64,000 nucleotides of DNA from an uncultured Gemmiger sp. (lineage in GTDB: Bacteria; Bacillota; Clostridia; Oscillospirales; Ruminococcaceae), in NCBI GenBank assembly GCA_944386225.1, contig CALXAH010000003.1, positions 110,599 through 174,598 on the forward strand, in the 5' to 3' direction. Both the position numbers and the translations under genes were made by a program. Shown here piece after piece: positions 1-8,477 of this stretch. Under the pieces are notes generated by a model. It did not search any database. It had not been told where the DNA came from and saw only the letters and a list, made by a program, of their open reading frames with translations. Every line of letters begins with the position of its first letter. Position 1 is the stretch's first letter.

Positions 1-79
1 CGGCCGCCAGGTGGTGCTTCGCCACGCCGAGATGGGCCGTTCCGGTGCCAACACCAACGAGGGGTATTTCCACTGGTAA
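1..79 (+). CDS. C-terminal end of an unidentified protein (5' end outside window)
   Basis: The second frame is open from the window edge to a TAA at 77-79 and gives the last 25 residues of a protein ending GYFHW. It is followed within two bases by a strong bidirectional terminator, as expected for a real gene end. The piece is too short for me to assign a family. Confidence 0.6.
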   Translation, partial: GRQVVLRHAEMGRSGANTNEGYFHW

Positions 80-80
80 A

Positions 81-119
81 AAACCGGGCGCGCTGCACAA
101 ACGGCAGCGCGCCCGGTTT
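81..119. terminator. Bidirectional intrinsic terminator between convergent genes
   Basis: A perfect 15-bp stem (81-95 with 105-119) encloses a 9-nt loop. T-rich sequence follows on the plus strand and an A run (77-83) precedes it, so it can end both the plus-strand gene at 1-79 and coaX on the minus strand. Confidence 0.85.
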
Positions 120-133
120 CTTTCGGTATGCCA

Positions 134-919
134 TCAGCGGCGGCGGGGCTCCTCCTGGTTTTTGCGGTAGAGGATGAGCATGCCCTTAAGCAGCAAGGCG
201 TCGTCCACCGTGATCTTCTTGCGGCAGAAGGGCACCACCAGCGGGGCCAGGCCCCCGGTGGCCACCACCGTGACCGGCTGGCCCAGTTCCGCCTCGATCC
301 GGTCGATCAGGCCGTCCAGCAGGGCGGCGTTGCCGTGGATAAGGCCGCTTTTCATGCATTCGGCGGTGTTCTTGCCGATCAGACGGCGGGGCGGTTCCAG
401 GTCAATGTTGGACAGCTGGGCCGCCCGGCTGACCAGCGAATCCAGCGACCCGCGCATTCCCGGCACGATCATGCCGCCGATGTAGTTTTTGTCCTTATCC
501 ACCACCGACAGGGTGGTGGCGGTGCCCATGTCGATGACCACCAGCGGCACCGGATGCTCGTGGATGGCGGCCACCGCGTCCACCACCAGGTCGCTGCCCA
601 CCTGGGCGGGATTGTCCATCAGGATGTGCAGGCCGGTGCGCAGGCCGGGGCCCACCACCAGCGCCTGGCAGCCGGTGATCTTGTACACCGCCTCCCGCAC
701 GATGCGGGTGATGGGCGGCACCACCGAGGAGATGATGGCCCCCTCCAGCCGGCGGGGTTCGATGTTGTACAGCTCCAGCACATTCTTGATGCTGATGGCG
801 TATTCCAGCACGGTGCGGCCCCGGTCGGTGGACAGGCGTTCCACAAAGGTCACGTCGTCCTCCCGCTCCAGGCAGCCCAGCACGATGTTGGTGTTTCCGA
901 TGTCAATGGCCAGGATCAT
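134..919 (-). CDS. coaX: Type III pantothenate kinase
   Basis: CoaX phosphorylates pantothenate in the cytoplasm, the first step of coenzyme A synthesis; the type III enzyme belongs to the ASKHA kinase fold. The 261-residue length is normal. Visible family motifs are the N-terminal phosphate loop DIGNTN (residues 6-11), the GSDLVVD segment near residue 107 and DMGTAT near residue 130, then a glycine-rich GGLAP motif near the C-terminus. It lies 13 bp downstream of an ECF transporter S component on the same strand, which suggests a pantothenate uptake-and-trapping operon. Confidence 0.95.
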   Translation of the reverse strand: MILAIDIGNTNIVLGCLEREDDVTFVERLSTDRGRTVLEYAISIKNVLELYNIEPRRLEGAIISSVVPPITRIVREAVYKITGCQALVVGPGLRTGLHILMDNPAQVGSDLVVDAVAAIHEHPVPLVVIDMGTATTLSVVDKDKNYIGGMIVPGMRGSLDSLVSRAAQLSNIDLEPPRRLIGKNTAECMKSGLIHGNAALLDGLIDRIEAELGQPVTVVATGGLAPLVVPFCRKKITVDDALLLKGMLILYRKNQEEPRRR

Positions 920-932
920 GGGGTGTTCCTCC

Positions 933-1601
933 TTATCGTTTGGCCGGGCCGTTCACCCCGGCCCGCAGCAGCGCGCCTGCCACAAAGGCGGTAAGCACAG
1001 CGGCCACCAGCGCCTCGGGCACGCCGTTGATCCCGATGACCCCCAGGACCAGCCCGTAGACAAACTGGCCGGCCTTGTTCTGGGCGGCAGCCCAGGCATC
1101 GCCGAAGAACAGAAAGATGCCGTTCATCACCAGCAGGGTGTTGGTAAGCGCCCCCACAAAGCCCGCCAGCCCCAGGCTGAACAGCCGGCCGGTGCGGTTT
1201 TTGCCCAGACGGGGCTCCAGCAGCCTCCAGACCAGCCAGGGGGTGACCCCCACCAGGATCCGGGGCACAAAGCAGATGATCAGGCTGGCCCATCCGCCCT
1301 TGAAGGCGCCCGCCGAATAAAAGGGCGAGAACACAAAGCTGGTGGCGGTGGGATACAGGGTGTTGTTGATCAGGCTGGTAAGCCCGAACACCCCGCCCAG
1401 CACCGCGCCCTTTTTGGGGCCCAGCAGGATGGAGCCGATGATCACGGGAATGTGAATGGTTGTGGCCTTGGTAAAGCCCAGCGGGATATACCCGATAAAG
1501 GGCAGAAAGGCCAGGGCAACGATCAGTGCAGCGAAAAGTGCTACCTGAACCATGTCCCGGGTGCCCGCGCCCGGGGTGCCGTACAGAGACTGCTTTTTCA
1601 T
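933..1601 (-). CDS. ECF transporter S component, probably for pantothenate (PanT-like)
   Basis: A hydrophobic protein of 222 residues with about six membrane segments, of the kind that binds a vitamin and docks on the shared ECF energising module (not in this window). The start at 1601 is chosen because MKKQ follows a strong AAGGAG site at 1605-1615; a longer in-frame reading lacks such a site. The IPLGFTKATTIHIPV segment and the LGPKKGA loop are typical of this transporter class. Pantothenate specificity is inferred only from the tight pairing with coaX; other vitamins are possible. Confidence 0.85.
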   Translation of the reverse strand: MKKQSLYGTPGAGTRDMVQVALFAALIVALAFLPFIGYIPLGFTKATTIHIPVIIGSILLGPKKGAVLGGVFGLTSLINNTLYPTATSFVFSPFYSAGAFKGGWASLIICFVPRILVGVTPWLVWRLLEPRLGKNRTGRLFSLGLAGFVGALTNTLLVMNGIFLFFGDAWAAAQNKAGQFVYGLVLGVIGINGVPEALVAAVLTAFVAGALLRAGVNGPAKR

Positions 1602-1678
1602 AGATATTCTCCTTTTTTGCGCGCCGCACAGAACGGCGCCGGTGTTATTGTTCCCCTGAGGGGATACAGTACAGGGCC

Positions 1679-1707
1679 AGTATACCACCCGGCAGCGCGG
1701 AATGCAA
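1679..1707 (-). promoter_or_regulatory. Sigma-A type promoter for the ECF S component and coaX
   Basis: On the minus strand TTGCAT (1702-1707) and TATACT (1679-1684) are separated by exactly 17 bp. The transcript would have a leader of about 70 nt that includes a small CCCCTGAGGGG hairpin near 1654-1664. Confidence 0.7.
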
Positions 1708-1710
1708 ACG

Positions 1711-1737
1711 AAAAAACCGGCCCCACCGGGCCGGTTT
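1711..1737 (-). terminator. Intrinsic terminator of the EamA-family transporter gene
   Basis: A 10-bp stem (1714-1723 with 1728-1737) with a 4-nt loop is followed on the minus strand by a run of six T, just beyond the stop codon of the transporter gene. Confidence 0.8.
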
Positions 1738-1747
1738 CACTCTCATT

Positions 1748-2629
1748 TCAGGCAGAGGCTTCCGCCTGCCGGGCGGGCAGCTGGGCCAGCAGAATGCCGC
1801 CGAACATCAGCGCACAGCCCGCCAGTTCCCGCAGGCTCATGCTCTGGTGCAGCAGCACCCAGCCCGCCAGCACGCTGAACACGCTTTCCAGGCTCAGCAG
1901 CAGGCTGGCCACGGTGGGATCCATGCCTTTCTGGCCCACCACCTGCAGGGTGTACCCCACCCCGCTGGACAAAACGCCCGCGTAGAGCACCGGGGCCCAG
2001 GCGGCGGTGAGGGCGGGCCAGCTGGGCTGCTCGAACAGCAGCATCCCCACGGCGGACACCGCCGCGGCCACAAAGAACTGGATACAGCTCAGCCGCACCC
2101 CGTCCACCAGGGGGCTGAACCGGTCGATGATCAGGATATGCACCGCAAACAGAACGCTGCAGCCCAGCACCAGCAGATCCCCCAGGCCCAGCCGCAGGCT
2201 GCCCTCCATGCACAGCAGGTACAGCCCGGCCACCGCCAGCACCACACTGCCCCAGATCCGCCCGGCGGGCTTGCGGCCCACCAGCATCCCCAGCAGCGGC
2301 ACCATTACAATATACAGGGCGGTGATGAACCCGGCTTTGCCCACGGTGGTGTACTTGACCCCGAACTGCTGGGCGGTGGCCGCCGCCCCCAGCGCCAGGC
2401 CGCAGAGCACACCGCCCTTCAGCAGGGTGCGGCGGGCGGCCGGGCTTTTGTCCGGCGTACGGCGGCTCAGCCGGTCCAGCAGCGGGATGGCCGGCAGCAG
2501 CACCAGCCCCCCGATCAGGAACCGGGCCATATTAAAGGTAAAGGGCCCCAGATGGTCCATGCCCACACTCTGGGCCACAAAGGCCGCCCCCCAGATCAGG
2601 GCGGTCAGAAGCAGAATCAGCGAATGCAC
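1748..2629 (-). CDS. EamA/DMT-family transporter
   Basis: A 293-residue integral membrane protein of the drug/metabolite transporter superfamily, with two EamA halves of about five membrane segments each. The opening ALIWGAAFVAQ and the second-half TVASLLLSLESVF segment are characteristic. The start codon is GTG at 2627-2629, chosen because GGAGGAAAG lies at the right distance upstream. Such proteins export amino acids or metabolites, but nothing in the sequence or the neighbours fixes the substrate. It is a single-gene unit with its own promoter and terminator. Confidence 0.9.
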   Translation of the reverse strand: MHSLILLLTALIWGAAFVAQSVGMDHLGPFTFNMARFLIGGLVLLPAIPLLDRLSRRTPDKSPAARRTLLKGGVLCGLALGAAATAQQFGVKYTTVGKAGFITALYIVMVPLLGMLVGRKPAGRIWGSVVLAVAGLYLLCMEGSLRLGLGDLLVLGCSVLFAVHILIIDRFSPLVDGVRLSCIQFFVAAAVSAVGMLLFEQPSWPALTAAWAPVLYAGVLSSGVGYTLQVVGQKGMDPTVASLLLSLESVFSVLAGWVLLHQSMSLRELAGCALMFGGILLAQLPARQAEASA

Positions 2630-2676
2630 GGTTACTTTCCTCCTCCACAGCAGCGCGTCAAAGCGCGTTCCGTATC

Positions 2677-2706
2677 ACTATACCACCCGCCTGTAAACTT
2701 TGTCAA
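2677..2706 (-). promoter_or_regulatory. Sigma-A type promoter of the EamA transporter gene
   Basis: TTGACA (2701-2706) and TATAGT (2677-2682) on the minus strand, 18-bp spacer, about 50 bp upstream of the GTG start. Confidence 0.75.
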
Positions 2707-2821
2707 ACCGGGCAAAACATTTACAGATCTGTTGCATTTTGTGCCGGTTTCTTTACCGGCTGTTGCATACTTGGCGGCAGCACGGGCGGTATTCTGAAAC
2801 CGGAAAGTGAGGCGAACAGCC

Positions 2822-3790
2822 ATGCCGAAACCATCTGTATCCCAGCGGCCGGATTACCGGGCCGCCCGCACCCGTGCCCGCCGTAAACGCCGCCGGCGCC
2901 GCCGGCGCTTTTGGCGGGGTCTGCTGGCGCTGGCCTGCTGCCTGCTGCTGGCACGGGGGGCGGCCTTTGCCGCTGAGAACGCCCTGGACGCGCTGTTCCC
3001 GGATGGGCCGCTTCCGCCGCCCGCGGCCGGCAGCACGGAACCGCCCCGTCCGGAGCCGCAAAGCGAACCGCCTGCTCAGGCAGAGGCCCGCGAAGCCCTG
3101 GAAGCCTGCCTGGCCCGGCTGCCCGGCCGGGTATCGGTGCTGGCGGTGCGGCCTTCCGACGGGCTGACCATCGCCTGGAACGAGGACGAGCAATACTACG
3201 CCGCCAGCCTGCTGAAAGCCCCCTATGCCCTGTGGCTCTGCCGCCGGGCGGAAAACGGGGAGCTGGACCCGGATCAGCCGCTGGACGGCTGGGACGGCAC
3301 CGTTTGCGAGGCGCTGACCGCCATGATCGCCCGCAGCGACAACCAGGCCACCGCCGCGCTGTACACCCGCTGGCCCGCCGACGAGGATACCGGCTTTGCC
3401 GCCTTTCTGGAAGAACTGGGTATTCCGCCGGTGCGCAAAACCCGGGCGCTGAGCCCCGAAACCAAAATCACCGGCACCCTGTCGGCCAGCGACGCGGTGC
3501 AGGTTCTGCAGGCAATGGAGGCCTATTTTGCCACCGGCACCCCACTGGCCGAAACGCTGAAACAGGCTTTTCTGAACACGCAGCATACGTTCCTGATCAC
3601 CGACTGGCCCATGGCAAAAAAGTACGGCAACTGGACCGGCGCTTTGCACGACATCGCCATCGTCTACGCGCCCGATCCCTATTACGCGGCAGTGCTCACC
3701 GACTGGGGCGACCCGGTGGAGGAAGCCCCCGAATACCAGGAGTATTACCGGGAAATCAGCGCCCGGCTGACCGATTATATGGAAAGCTGA
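2822..3790 (+). CDS. Membrane-anchored serine hydrolase of the class A beta-lactamase fold
   Basis: The 322-residue protein has a strongly basic N-terminus, one membrane segment near residues 33-50, a Pro/Glu-rich linker, and then a beta-lactamase-like domain outside the membrane. Catalytic motifs are present: S129-L-L-K132 (SxxK), S172-D-N174 (SDN), and a KKYGNWTG stretch near residue 265 in the position of the KTG motif. I chose ATG at 2822 over the in-frame GTG at 2807 because of ribosome-site spacing. The acyl-serine chemistry is supported; whether the substrate is a beta-lactam or a cell-wall peptide is not. The absence of a clear omega-loop Glu motif makes a simple resistance enzyme unlikely. 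Confidence 0.8.
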   Translation: MPKPSVSQRPDYRAARTRARRKRRRRRRRFWRGLLALACCLLLARGAAFAAENALDALFPDGPLPPPAAGSTEPPRPEPQSEPPAQAEAREALEACLARLPGRVSVLAVRPSDGLTIAWNEDEQYYAASLLKAPYALWLCRRAENGELDPDQPLDGWDGTVCEALTAMIARSDNQATAALYTRWPADEDTGFAAFLEELGIPPVRKTRALSPETKITGTLSASDAVQVLQAMEAYFATGTPLAETLKQAFLNTQHTFLITDWPMAKKYGNWTGALHDIAIVYAPDPYYAAVLTDWGDPVEEAPEYQEYYREISARLTDYMES

Positions 3791-3890
3791 GGGCCGCCAC
3801 CGGCAATTTTTACGGTTTTGTTACAACTTTTTGCATCCCCTGTGCCTTTCTATGCGTTATTCTTATATACAGAAGTTGAGGTGATCCCCT

Positions 3891-4769
3891 ATGCATTCTG
3901 ATACCCGTCCGCCGGAAATCCGGCGCACCGTTTACTACTCGCCCCGCCGGGCAGCCCGGCAGCGCAGGCAGCGCCGCCGCCGGATCCTGATGCTTACCGG
4001 CGCTGCGGCGCTCTGCCTGTGTGCCTGTGCCTCTCTGGCCGGGCTGATCGTGTCCGGGCTGCGCAACGTGGAAAAGCTGCCGGCCGCCGCCGCGCCGGAA
4101 TCCATGGCGGACAAGCCCGCCGCGGTGGAAGACAACACCCTGCGCATCGCGGTGGACGCGGGCCACGGCGGCAGCGATATCGGAGCCATAGGGGTGGTCA
4201 AGGAATCGGAAATGACCGAAGCCACCGCCCGGGCGCTGATCGAACTGCTGGAAGCGGACGAGCGGTTTTCGGTGGTGCTCTGCCGGGACTGGGATGTGCG
4301 CTCCACCCCCACCGAGCGGGGCCAGGAGGCTGCCCGTCAGGGGGCGGATCTGCTGCTTTCGATCCACGGCAACAGCTGGGAGGGCAGCGGCCAGGACGTG
4401 CATGGTTTTGAATGCTATCCCTGCGTGCCCGGCACCGCCCAGTACGAAGAGAGCATGCGGTTTGCCCAGCTGATATGCGATGAAATTTCGGCCGCCGGCG
4501 GTACCCTGCGGGGCAACGGCGGTATCCGCTACATATATTTTGACGAGGACGACAACCGCACCATCCTGGAAAAAGGGGACGAAACCGTAACCGGCATGCC
4601 CACCTTCTCCATCCTGGAACACGCCGGATGCCCCGCGGTGCTGGCGGAACAGTGTTTTGTGACCAGCGCCGCCGATGTGGATCTGTTCGGCGATGCGGAC
4701 GGTGTACAGCTGGCCGCCCAATGCTACTACAACGCCATCTGTGCCTGGGCGGACGGTCTGACCGCCTGA
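3891..4769 (+). CDS. N-acetylmuramoyl-L-alanine amidase (Amidase_3 family)
   Basis: The 292-residue protein has a basic N-terminus and one membrane anchor near residues 33-55, followed by a zinc amidase domain that would cut the amide bond between MurNAc and the stem peptide on the outer face. Zinc-ligand motifs are DAGHGG (His92), a Glu in KESEM near 106 and SIHGN (His159); the catalytic Glu is in LAEQ near residue 253. The length fits single-domain CwlD/AmiC-like enzymes. It follows the serine hydrolase in the same direction after 100 bp, with no terminator between, so both may act on the wall. Confidence 0.9.
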   Translation: MHSDTRPPEIRRTVYYSPRRAARQRRQRRRRILMLTGAAALCLCACASLAGLIVSGLRNVEKLPAAAAPESMADKPAAVEDNTLRIAVDAGHGGSDIGAIGVVKESEMTEATARALIELLEADERFSVVLCRDWDVRSTPTERGQEAARQGADLLLSIHGNSWEGSGQDVHGFECYPCVPGTAQYEESMRFAQLICDEISAAGGTLRGNGGIRYIYFDEDDNRTILEKGDETVTGMPTFSILEHAGCPAVLAEQCFVTSAADVDLFGDADGVQLAAQCYYNAICAWADGLTA

Positions 4770-4788
4770 ACCGGCCTTTGCCCCCATC

Positions 4789-4827
4789 AAAACCGGGCTG
4801 CCCGCTACAAGCAGGCAGCCCGGTTTT
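4789..4827. terminator. Bidirectional terminator between the amidase and the phage-derived cassette
   Basis: A perfect 14-bp stem (4789-4802 with 4814-4827) with an 11-nt loop, A-rich on the left arm and T-rich on the right. It lies between the convergent amidase gene and the last gene of the minus-strand phage cassette, and marks the cassette boundary. Confidence 0.85.
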
Positions 4828-4835
4828 ATCAGTTT

Positions 4836-5606
4836 TCAGTAGATGGACAGGTAAGGGGCGTCGTCCTCTCCGTAGGCGTAGCGGATGTGCCGCCGGGTCG
4901 CTGCGCCGCCAGGCGAAACCGTTGTGGTTTTACCGGACGATACCGTACTCCCGCCGGAGGCCGTACCCTGGATCAGGCTCACCAGATCCAGCCCGTTGGA
5001 AGCGTACAGTTCCGCCAGCTGGGGAACCAGCTCCTGCAGCATGGCCGCTGCGCCGCCCGCCCGCTCCGCAGCCAGCTGGGCCATGTTGTTCTGATAGGTA
5101 TTCAGCAGGCTGGCCTGCTGGGCGGCCCGTTCGCTCTCCAGCTGGGCCCGGGCGTTGCCGTAGTTGTTGTACAACCCGGCCAGGGTGCTTTCCGCCGCAC
5201 CGCCGGTCAGGCCCTGGGCGCTCAGCTCCTGATTCAGGTTGCGCAGGCTGAGCATCCGGTTGATATAGGCCTCCTGCAGCGCCTGGTCGGCAGCCGCGTT
5301 CACCTGCTTCTGTGCGTATTCCAGATTTGCCCGCTGCTGGGCAGCGGCTGCGTTGTAGGCTGCGTCCCGGGCCGCCTGTTCCCGGGCCTGCAGTTCCTGC
5401 AGATAAGCCACATAGAGCGCGTACCCGTCCACCGACGGGGTGGCGGCGGCGGTATTTTGGGTTGAGGTCGTCTTGGCGGTGGTGGTTTTTTTGCTGCTGG
5501 TGGTTTTCTGGCTGGTCTGGCTGGTGGGCTGATTCCAGCTTGTAGTGGGCGCGCCGGTGCCAGGAACACCGTTCCATACCGGCGCGGGATAGGTACCTGT
5601 TGCCAT
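4836..5606 (-). CDS. Ala/Gln-rich coiled-coil phage protein, possible virion or DNA-ejection protein
   Basis: The 256-residue protein starts with a Thr/Ser/Lys-rich low-complexity region (about residues 20-55), then a long Ala/Gln/Glu-rich helical region (about 60-205) with the segment LSLRNLNQELSAQGLTGG near its middle, and ends in a Gly/Ser/Thr tail. Helical Ala-rich proteins of this kind are used by short-tailed phages as ejection proteins, but I cannot match a named family. It is the last gene of the cassette, 24 bp after the holin, an unusual place for a virion gene. Confidence 0.6.
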   Translation of the reverse strand: MATGTYPAPVWNGVPGTGAPTTSWNQPTSQTSQKTTSSKKTTTAKTTSTQNTAAATPSVDGYALYVAYLQELQAREQAARDAAYNAAAAQQRANLEYAQKQVNAAADQALQEAYINRMLSLRNLNQELSAQGLTGGAAESTLAGLYNNYGNARAQLESERAAQQASLLNTYQNNMAQLAAERAGGAAAMLQELVPQLAELYASNGLDLVSLIQGTASGGSTVSSGKTTTVSPGGAATRRHIRYAYGEDDAPYLSIY

Positions 5607-5630
5607 ATAGGTCTCTCCTTTCCTGCCCCG

Positions 5631-5900
5631 TCAGGCGGGGCGGCTGTAGTTCAGGGCCCGGGTACTGTCGCCCAGGCCGGCAGTGGTGGGATCGTTGACC
5701 GCGTTCCATACGCTCACGGCCGCCAGCGCGCAGACGTACGGATTTTTTACCGCTGCCAGCAAGGTAGTGCCCAGCACCGGCCAGCTGGTGATGTCCGCAC
5801 CGGTCAGGCCGAAGTAGGCCAGAACCGGCGTAAACACCGCCAGACCCAGCTGCGCCCAGAACACCGGGTTTTTCAGTCGAACAGGGATATTCAGTTTCAT
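5631..5900 (-). CDS. Holin of the phi LC3 family
   Basis: This 89-residue membrane protein would form the lesions that release the lysozyme at the end of a lytic cycle. It has the family hallmarks: a short basic start (LNIPVRLKNPVFW), a membrane segment near residues 14-32, a second near 55-70, and the closing VWNAVNDPTTAGLGDS region. The start at 5900 is supported by an AAAGGAGG site. It follows the other lysis-module membrane protein by 14 bp. Confidence 0.9.
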   Translation of the reverse strand: MKLNIPVRLKNPVFWAQLGLAVFTPVLAYFGLTGADITSWPVLGTTLLAAVKNPYVCALAAVSVWNAVNDPTTAGLGDSTRALNYSRPA

Positions 5901-5914
5901 GGTTTTGCCTCCTT

Positions 5915-6220
5915 TCAAAAATGGGTGGGCAGCCCATCCGCATCCTTTACCAGGGCCGTGACCGCGCCATTGCCGCCCAGAGCATGGTAAGCGGCGTACA
6001 TGCTCTGGATATTTTCGCGCCCATGCACCGAGATGCTCTGCTTTTTCTGGTAGTAGTCGCAGGACTGGATGATCCGGTCCCGCAGCAGGGCCTGCACACC
6101 GGTCTGCAAGGCTTTCTGCCGTTTGTGTTGGGCCAGGACATACCGCCACAATCCGGCCAGAGCCCCGGTAAGGAGGCCGAATGCCCATACCACCCAATAC
6201 TCGATAACCCACTCAGCCAT
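5915..6220 (-). CDS. Small membrane protein of the phage lysis module
   Basis: The 101-residue protein has one N-terminal membrane segment (about residues 5-27), a basic stretch and then a soluble region with LRDRIIQSCDYYQKK and a YHALGGNGAV motif. Small phage proteins with this arrangement commonly sit beside lysozyme genes; a holin partner or antiholin role is inferred from position only. Its start overlaps the lysozyme stop by 8 bp, which suggests translational coupling. Confidence 0.75.
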   Translation of the reverse strand: MAEWVIEYWVVWAFGLLTGALAGLWRYVLAQHKRQKALQTGVQALLRDRIIQSCDYYQKKQSISVHGRENIQSMYAAYHALGGNGAVTALVKDADGLPTHF

Positions 6221-7289
6221 TGCCGGCCCCCTCCCCGGCCAGAATCGCCCCAACGGCAGCCAGCCGATCCAGCAGGGCCTGCACTTTGGCGTCCGTTTCC
6301 CGCTGACCGTTTCGAATTTCCGCCAAAGCGGTCAGCACGGTGTCCGGCTCTGTGGGCTCGTCCTGCGGTTCTTCAGGCTGTTCCTGAGGCAGATAATCCT
6401 CGCAGGGCAGGCCCAGCGCCAGAGCCCGGCTGCTGACCGTCCGGATATCTCCGGCGCTCATAGGCCCGATAATCAGGCAGTCGGCCTCCTGCCGCACAGC
6501 CACCGCCAGACTTTCCGCCAGGGCGGCAAGGGTTTTCAGGTCTCCGGTGCTGGCCGGTCCAATTTTAAGAGTATCCGATGTGTACACGGGTATTTCCTCC
6601 TCTCCGGGCTGATAACAGACCCAGTTCCTGTCTACATTGGCACTTCCCACACCATATTTGCCGCCGTACCCGATACGGCCGAACTGCCAGGCGCAGAGCT
6701 GCCGCCCCAGCCCGCGCAGATAGTCCCCCCACTTTCCCGGCAGGGATTCCAGCGGAGTACAGCCCTCGAAATCCGGGTCGGCCGGATCGTTGTAATACCA
6801 GGCGATCCAAAGGGGTGCGCCCAGCGCGCCCGTGTCGATATGAGCATCAGCCCATCCGGCAGAACAGTACACACAGGGGTGCAGCCCCGCCGCCCGGATA
6901 CGTTCGCAGCTTTCCGCCAGCAGGGCGGTGTTGGCGGCCCGGTCCAGCCCCATGGACTGCCCGGCCTCCAGTTCCTGGTCAACCGCCACCCAGCTGTCCG
7001 CACCGGCCGTCTTTGCCAGATCAATCAGTGCGTCGGTCTGGGCCAGCATAGCGGCACGGGCCGCGCCGGTGCTGCCGCTGTTGGTATTTCTGTAGTGCCA
7101 GGTAGCAAAACCATAAGCGCCCAGCCTGAGCCCGGCGGTCTTTACAGCCGGGGCAAACCGGTCCCACCGGACATCCTTTCCGGTACCGTATACCGCCCGG
7201 CACAGAATAGTTGTGATCCCCGCCGCCCGGGCCGCAGATGCATCCAGGGTATCCTGCCAGCGGGAAATATCCAGCGCTTTTTCGGGCAT
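6213..7289 (-). CDS. Phage lysozyme (glycosyl hydrolase family 25 type endolysin)
   Basis: The 358-residue enzyme would cleave the MurNAc-GlcNAc bond of peptidoglycan. The N-terminal domain (about 1-195) opens with KALDISRWQ, has the acidic centre VAVDQELE near residue 110, and AWQFG near 185, all typical of GH25. The C-terminal part holds two copies of an IGPxSxGD motif (about 222 and 258), probably cell-wall binding, and ends in a Gln/Glu-rich linker and helix. The start at 7289 (MPEKALDI) is the one next to a GGAGG-like site. Confidence 0.85.
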   Translation of the reverse strand: MPEKALDISRWQDTLDASAARAAGITTILCRAVYGTGKDVRWDRFAPAVKTAGLRLGAYGFATWHYRNTNSGSTGAARAAMLAQTDALIDLAKTAGADSWVAVDQELEAGQSMGLDRAANTALLAESCERIRAAGLHPCVYCSAGWADAHIDTGALGAPLWIAWYYNDPADPDFEGCTPLESLPGKWGDYLRGLGRQLCAWQFGRIGYGGKYGVGSANVDRNWVCYQPGEEEIPVYTSDTLKIGPASTGDLKTLAALAESLAVAVRQEADCLIIGPMSAGDIRTVSSRALALGLPCEDYLPQEQPEEPQDEPTEPDTVLTALAEIRNGQRETDAKVQALLDRLAAVGAILAGEGAGNG

Positions 7290-7303
7290 TGTCTCAATCC
7301 TCC

Positions 7304-8446
7304 TTATTCCGGAATGCTGGTGACCCGGATCACGCAAGCGGTGTTGAGCCCATTCAGTTCGATGGATCTGCCGGCCACATAAGAAAACGCCTGTCCGTTC
7401 GACAGATTGCTCCCGTTATAGCGGGGCGGATAAAATCCTCCCAGGGTATAGCACACCGCACTAAAAGACTTATTGCACTTAATGGCGGTCTGGTTTCTTC
7501 CTGATGAATAGGTTCTGGATCCCGGGTTGGGGATCACCGCTTCGTCGGAGACCCGGGTAACGGTGACACCCGGGATATCACAGGCAATAAAGCTGCCCGC
7601 GTTATTGCCGGCGCTGTCTGTTCCACCGCCGCCTATCCACCCGGCGTAGTACGTGCCCTTTTCCTGCTGCACCACCTTTGCGCCCTGCTTCACCGTCACG
7701 GTGTTTCCTGCCACGACGGCTTTGGCGGACAGGCCCTCCACCGTTACCAGGCCGCCGCCGCCCTTAAAATTTAGGGTATCGCCCTCCGTTACAAAGGTAA
7801 CCCATCGGCCGGTGTACGGCTGGCCTTCCATTACAGCCACCGCGCTTTCCGCCCCCATCCAGGCGCTCACCGTTTTTCCATTTACCGCAAACGTATCCCC
7901 CGCCTGCACGTCGGCGGTCATGAGGGCACGGCCGTTCGGGCCGCTGCCGGTAAACTTGTGCACCTTGCCGCTGCGGGTATGGGTATACAGCTTGACCCCG
8001 TCGTCGGCAGCCCGTGCCTGTACCGCCGCATCCACCACGCCCGGCTCTCCATTGACGGCGTAGATTGCCTGAGCCATATCGCCGGTGCCGATCTCCACCA
8101 CCTTGTTGTTGATGGCGGCAACGGTTTCCTGTTTGGTATAGGCCCCCACCTGGGCCGCCGTGACGGCATGGGGATTTTCCCGGTCTTCAATGTGCGCAGC
8201 GGTGATCGCCTGTACATGAGCAGGCACCTCTTCCGACATACCGGCAGGCCGTTCCATCCCGATACCGGCCGCGCCGGTATCGGCCTCCAGTTCCTCGGCC
8301 AGCCGGTTGATTCCGGGAATGGCTACCTCCCGCACGATCTGTTCCACGCTCTGCTGCATCTCCAGTGCCGAAAGGCCCGGTATCTCCGGCTGGCCGATCA
8401 CCCCCTTGCCCTGCAGATCCGTGTCGGTAATCCGTGTAAATGCCAT
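7304..8446 (-). CDS. Phage tail fibre or receptor-binding appendage protein
   Basis: The 380-residue protein begins with a helical, virion-attachment type region containing the NPHAVTAAQVGAYTK motif (around 93-107), which is very common in phage tail fibres. The middle is beta-rich with Gly/Thr/Val repeats (about 185-280), and the C-terminus is aromatic and Gly-rich like receptor-binding tips. The position just before the lysozyme is the usual place for a fibre gene. The start at 8446 follows AAGGAGG. The receptor cannot be guessed. Confidence 0.75.
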   Translation of the reverse strand: MAFTRITDTDLQGKGVIGQPEIPGLSALEMQQSVEQIVREVAIPGINRLAEELEADTGAAGIGMERPAGMSEEVPAHVQAITAAHIEDRENPHAVTAAQVGAYTKQETVAAINNKVVEIGTGDMAQAIYAVNGEPGVVDAAVQARAADDGVKLYTHTRSGKVHKFTGSGPNGRALMTADVQAGDTFAVNGKTVSAWMGAESAVAVMEGQPYTGRWVTFVTEGDTLNFKGGGGLVTVEGLSAKAVVAGNTVTVKQGAKVVQQEKGTYYAGWIGGGGTDSAGNNAGSFIACDIPGVTVTRVSDEAVIPNPGSRTYSSGRNQTAIKCNKSFSAVCYTLGGFYPPRYNGSNLSNGQAFSYVAGRSIELNGLNTACVIRVTSIPE

Positions 8447-8477
8447 AGCTTGTCCTCCTTTCCGCGGGCATACCCGC

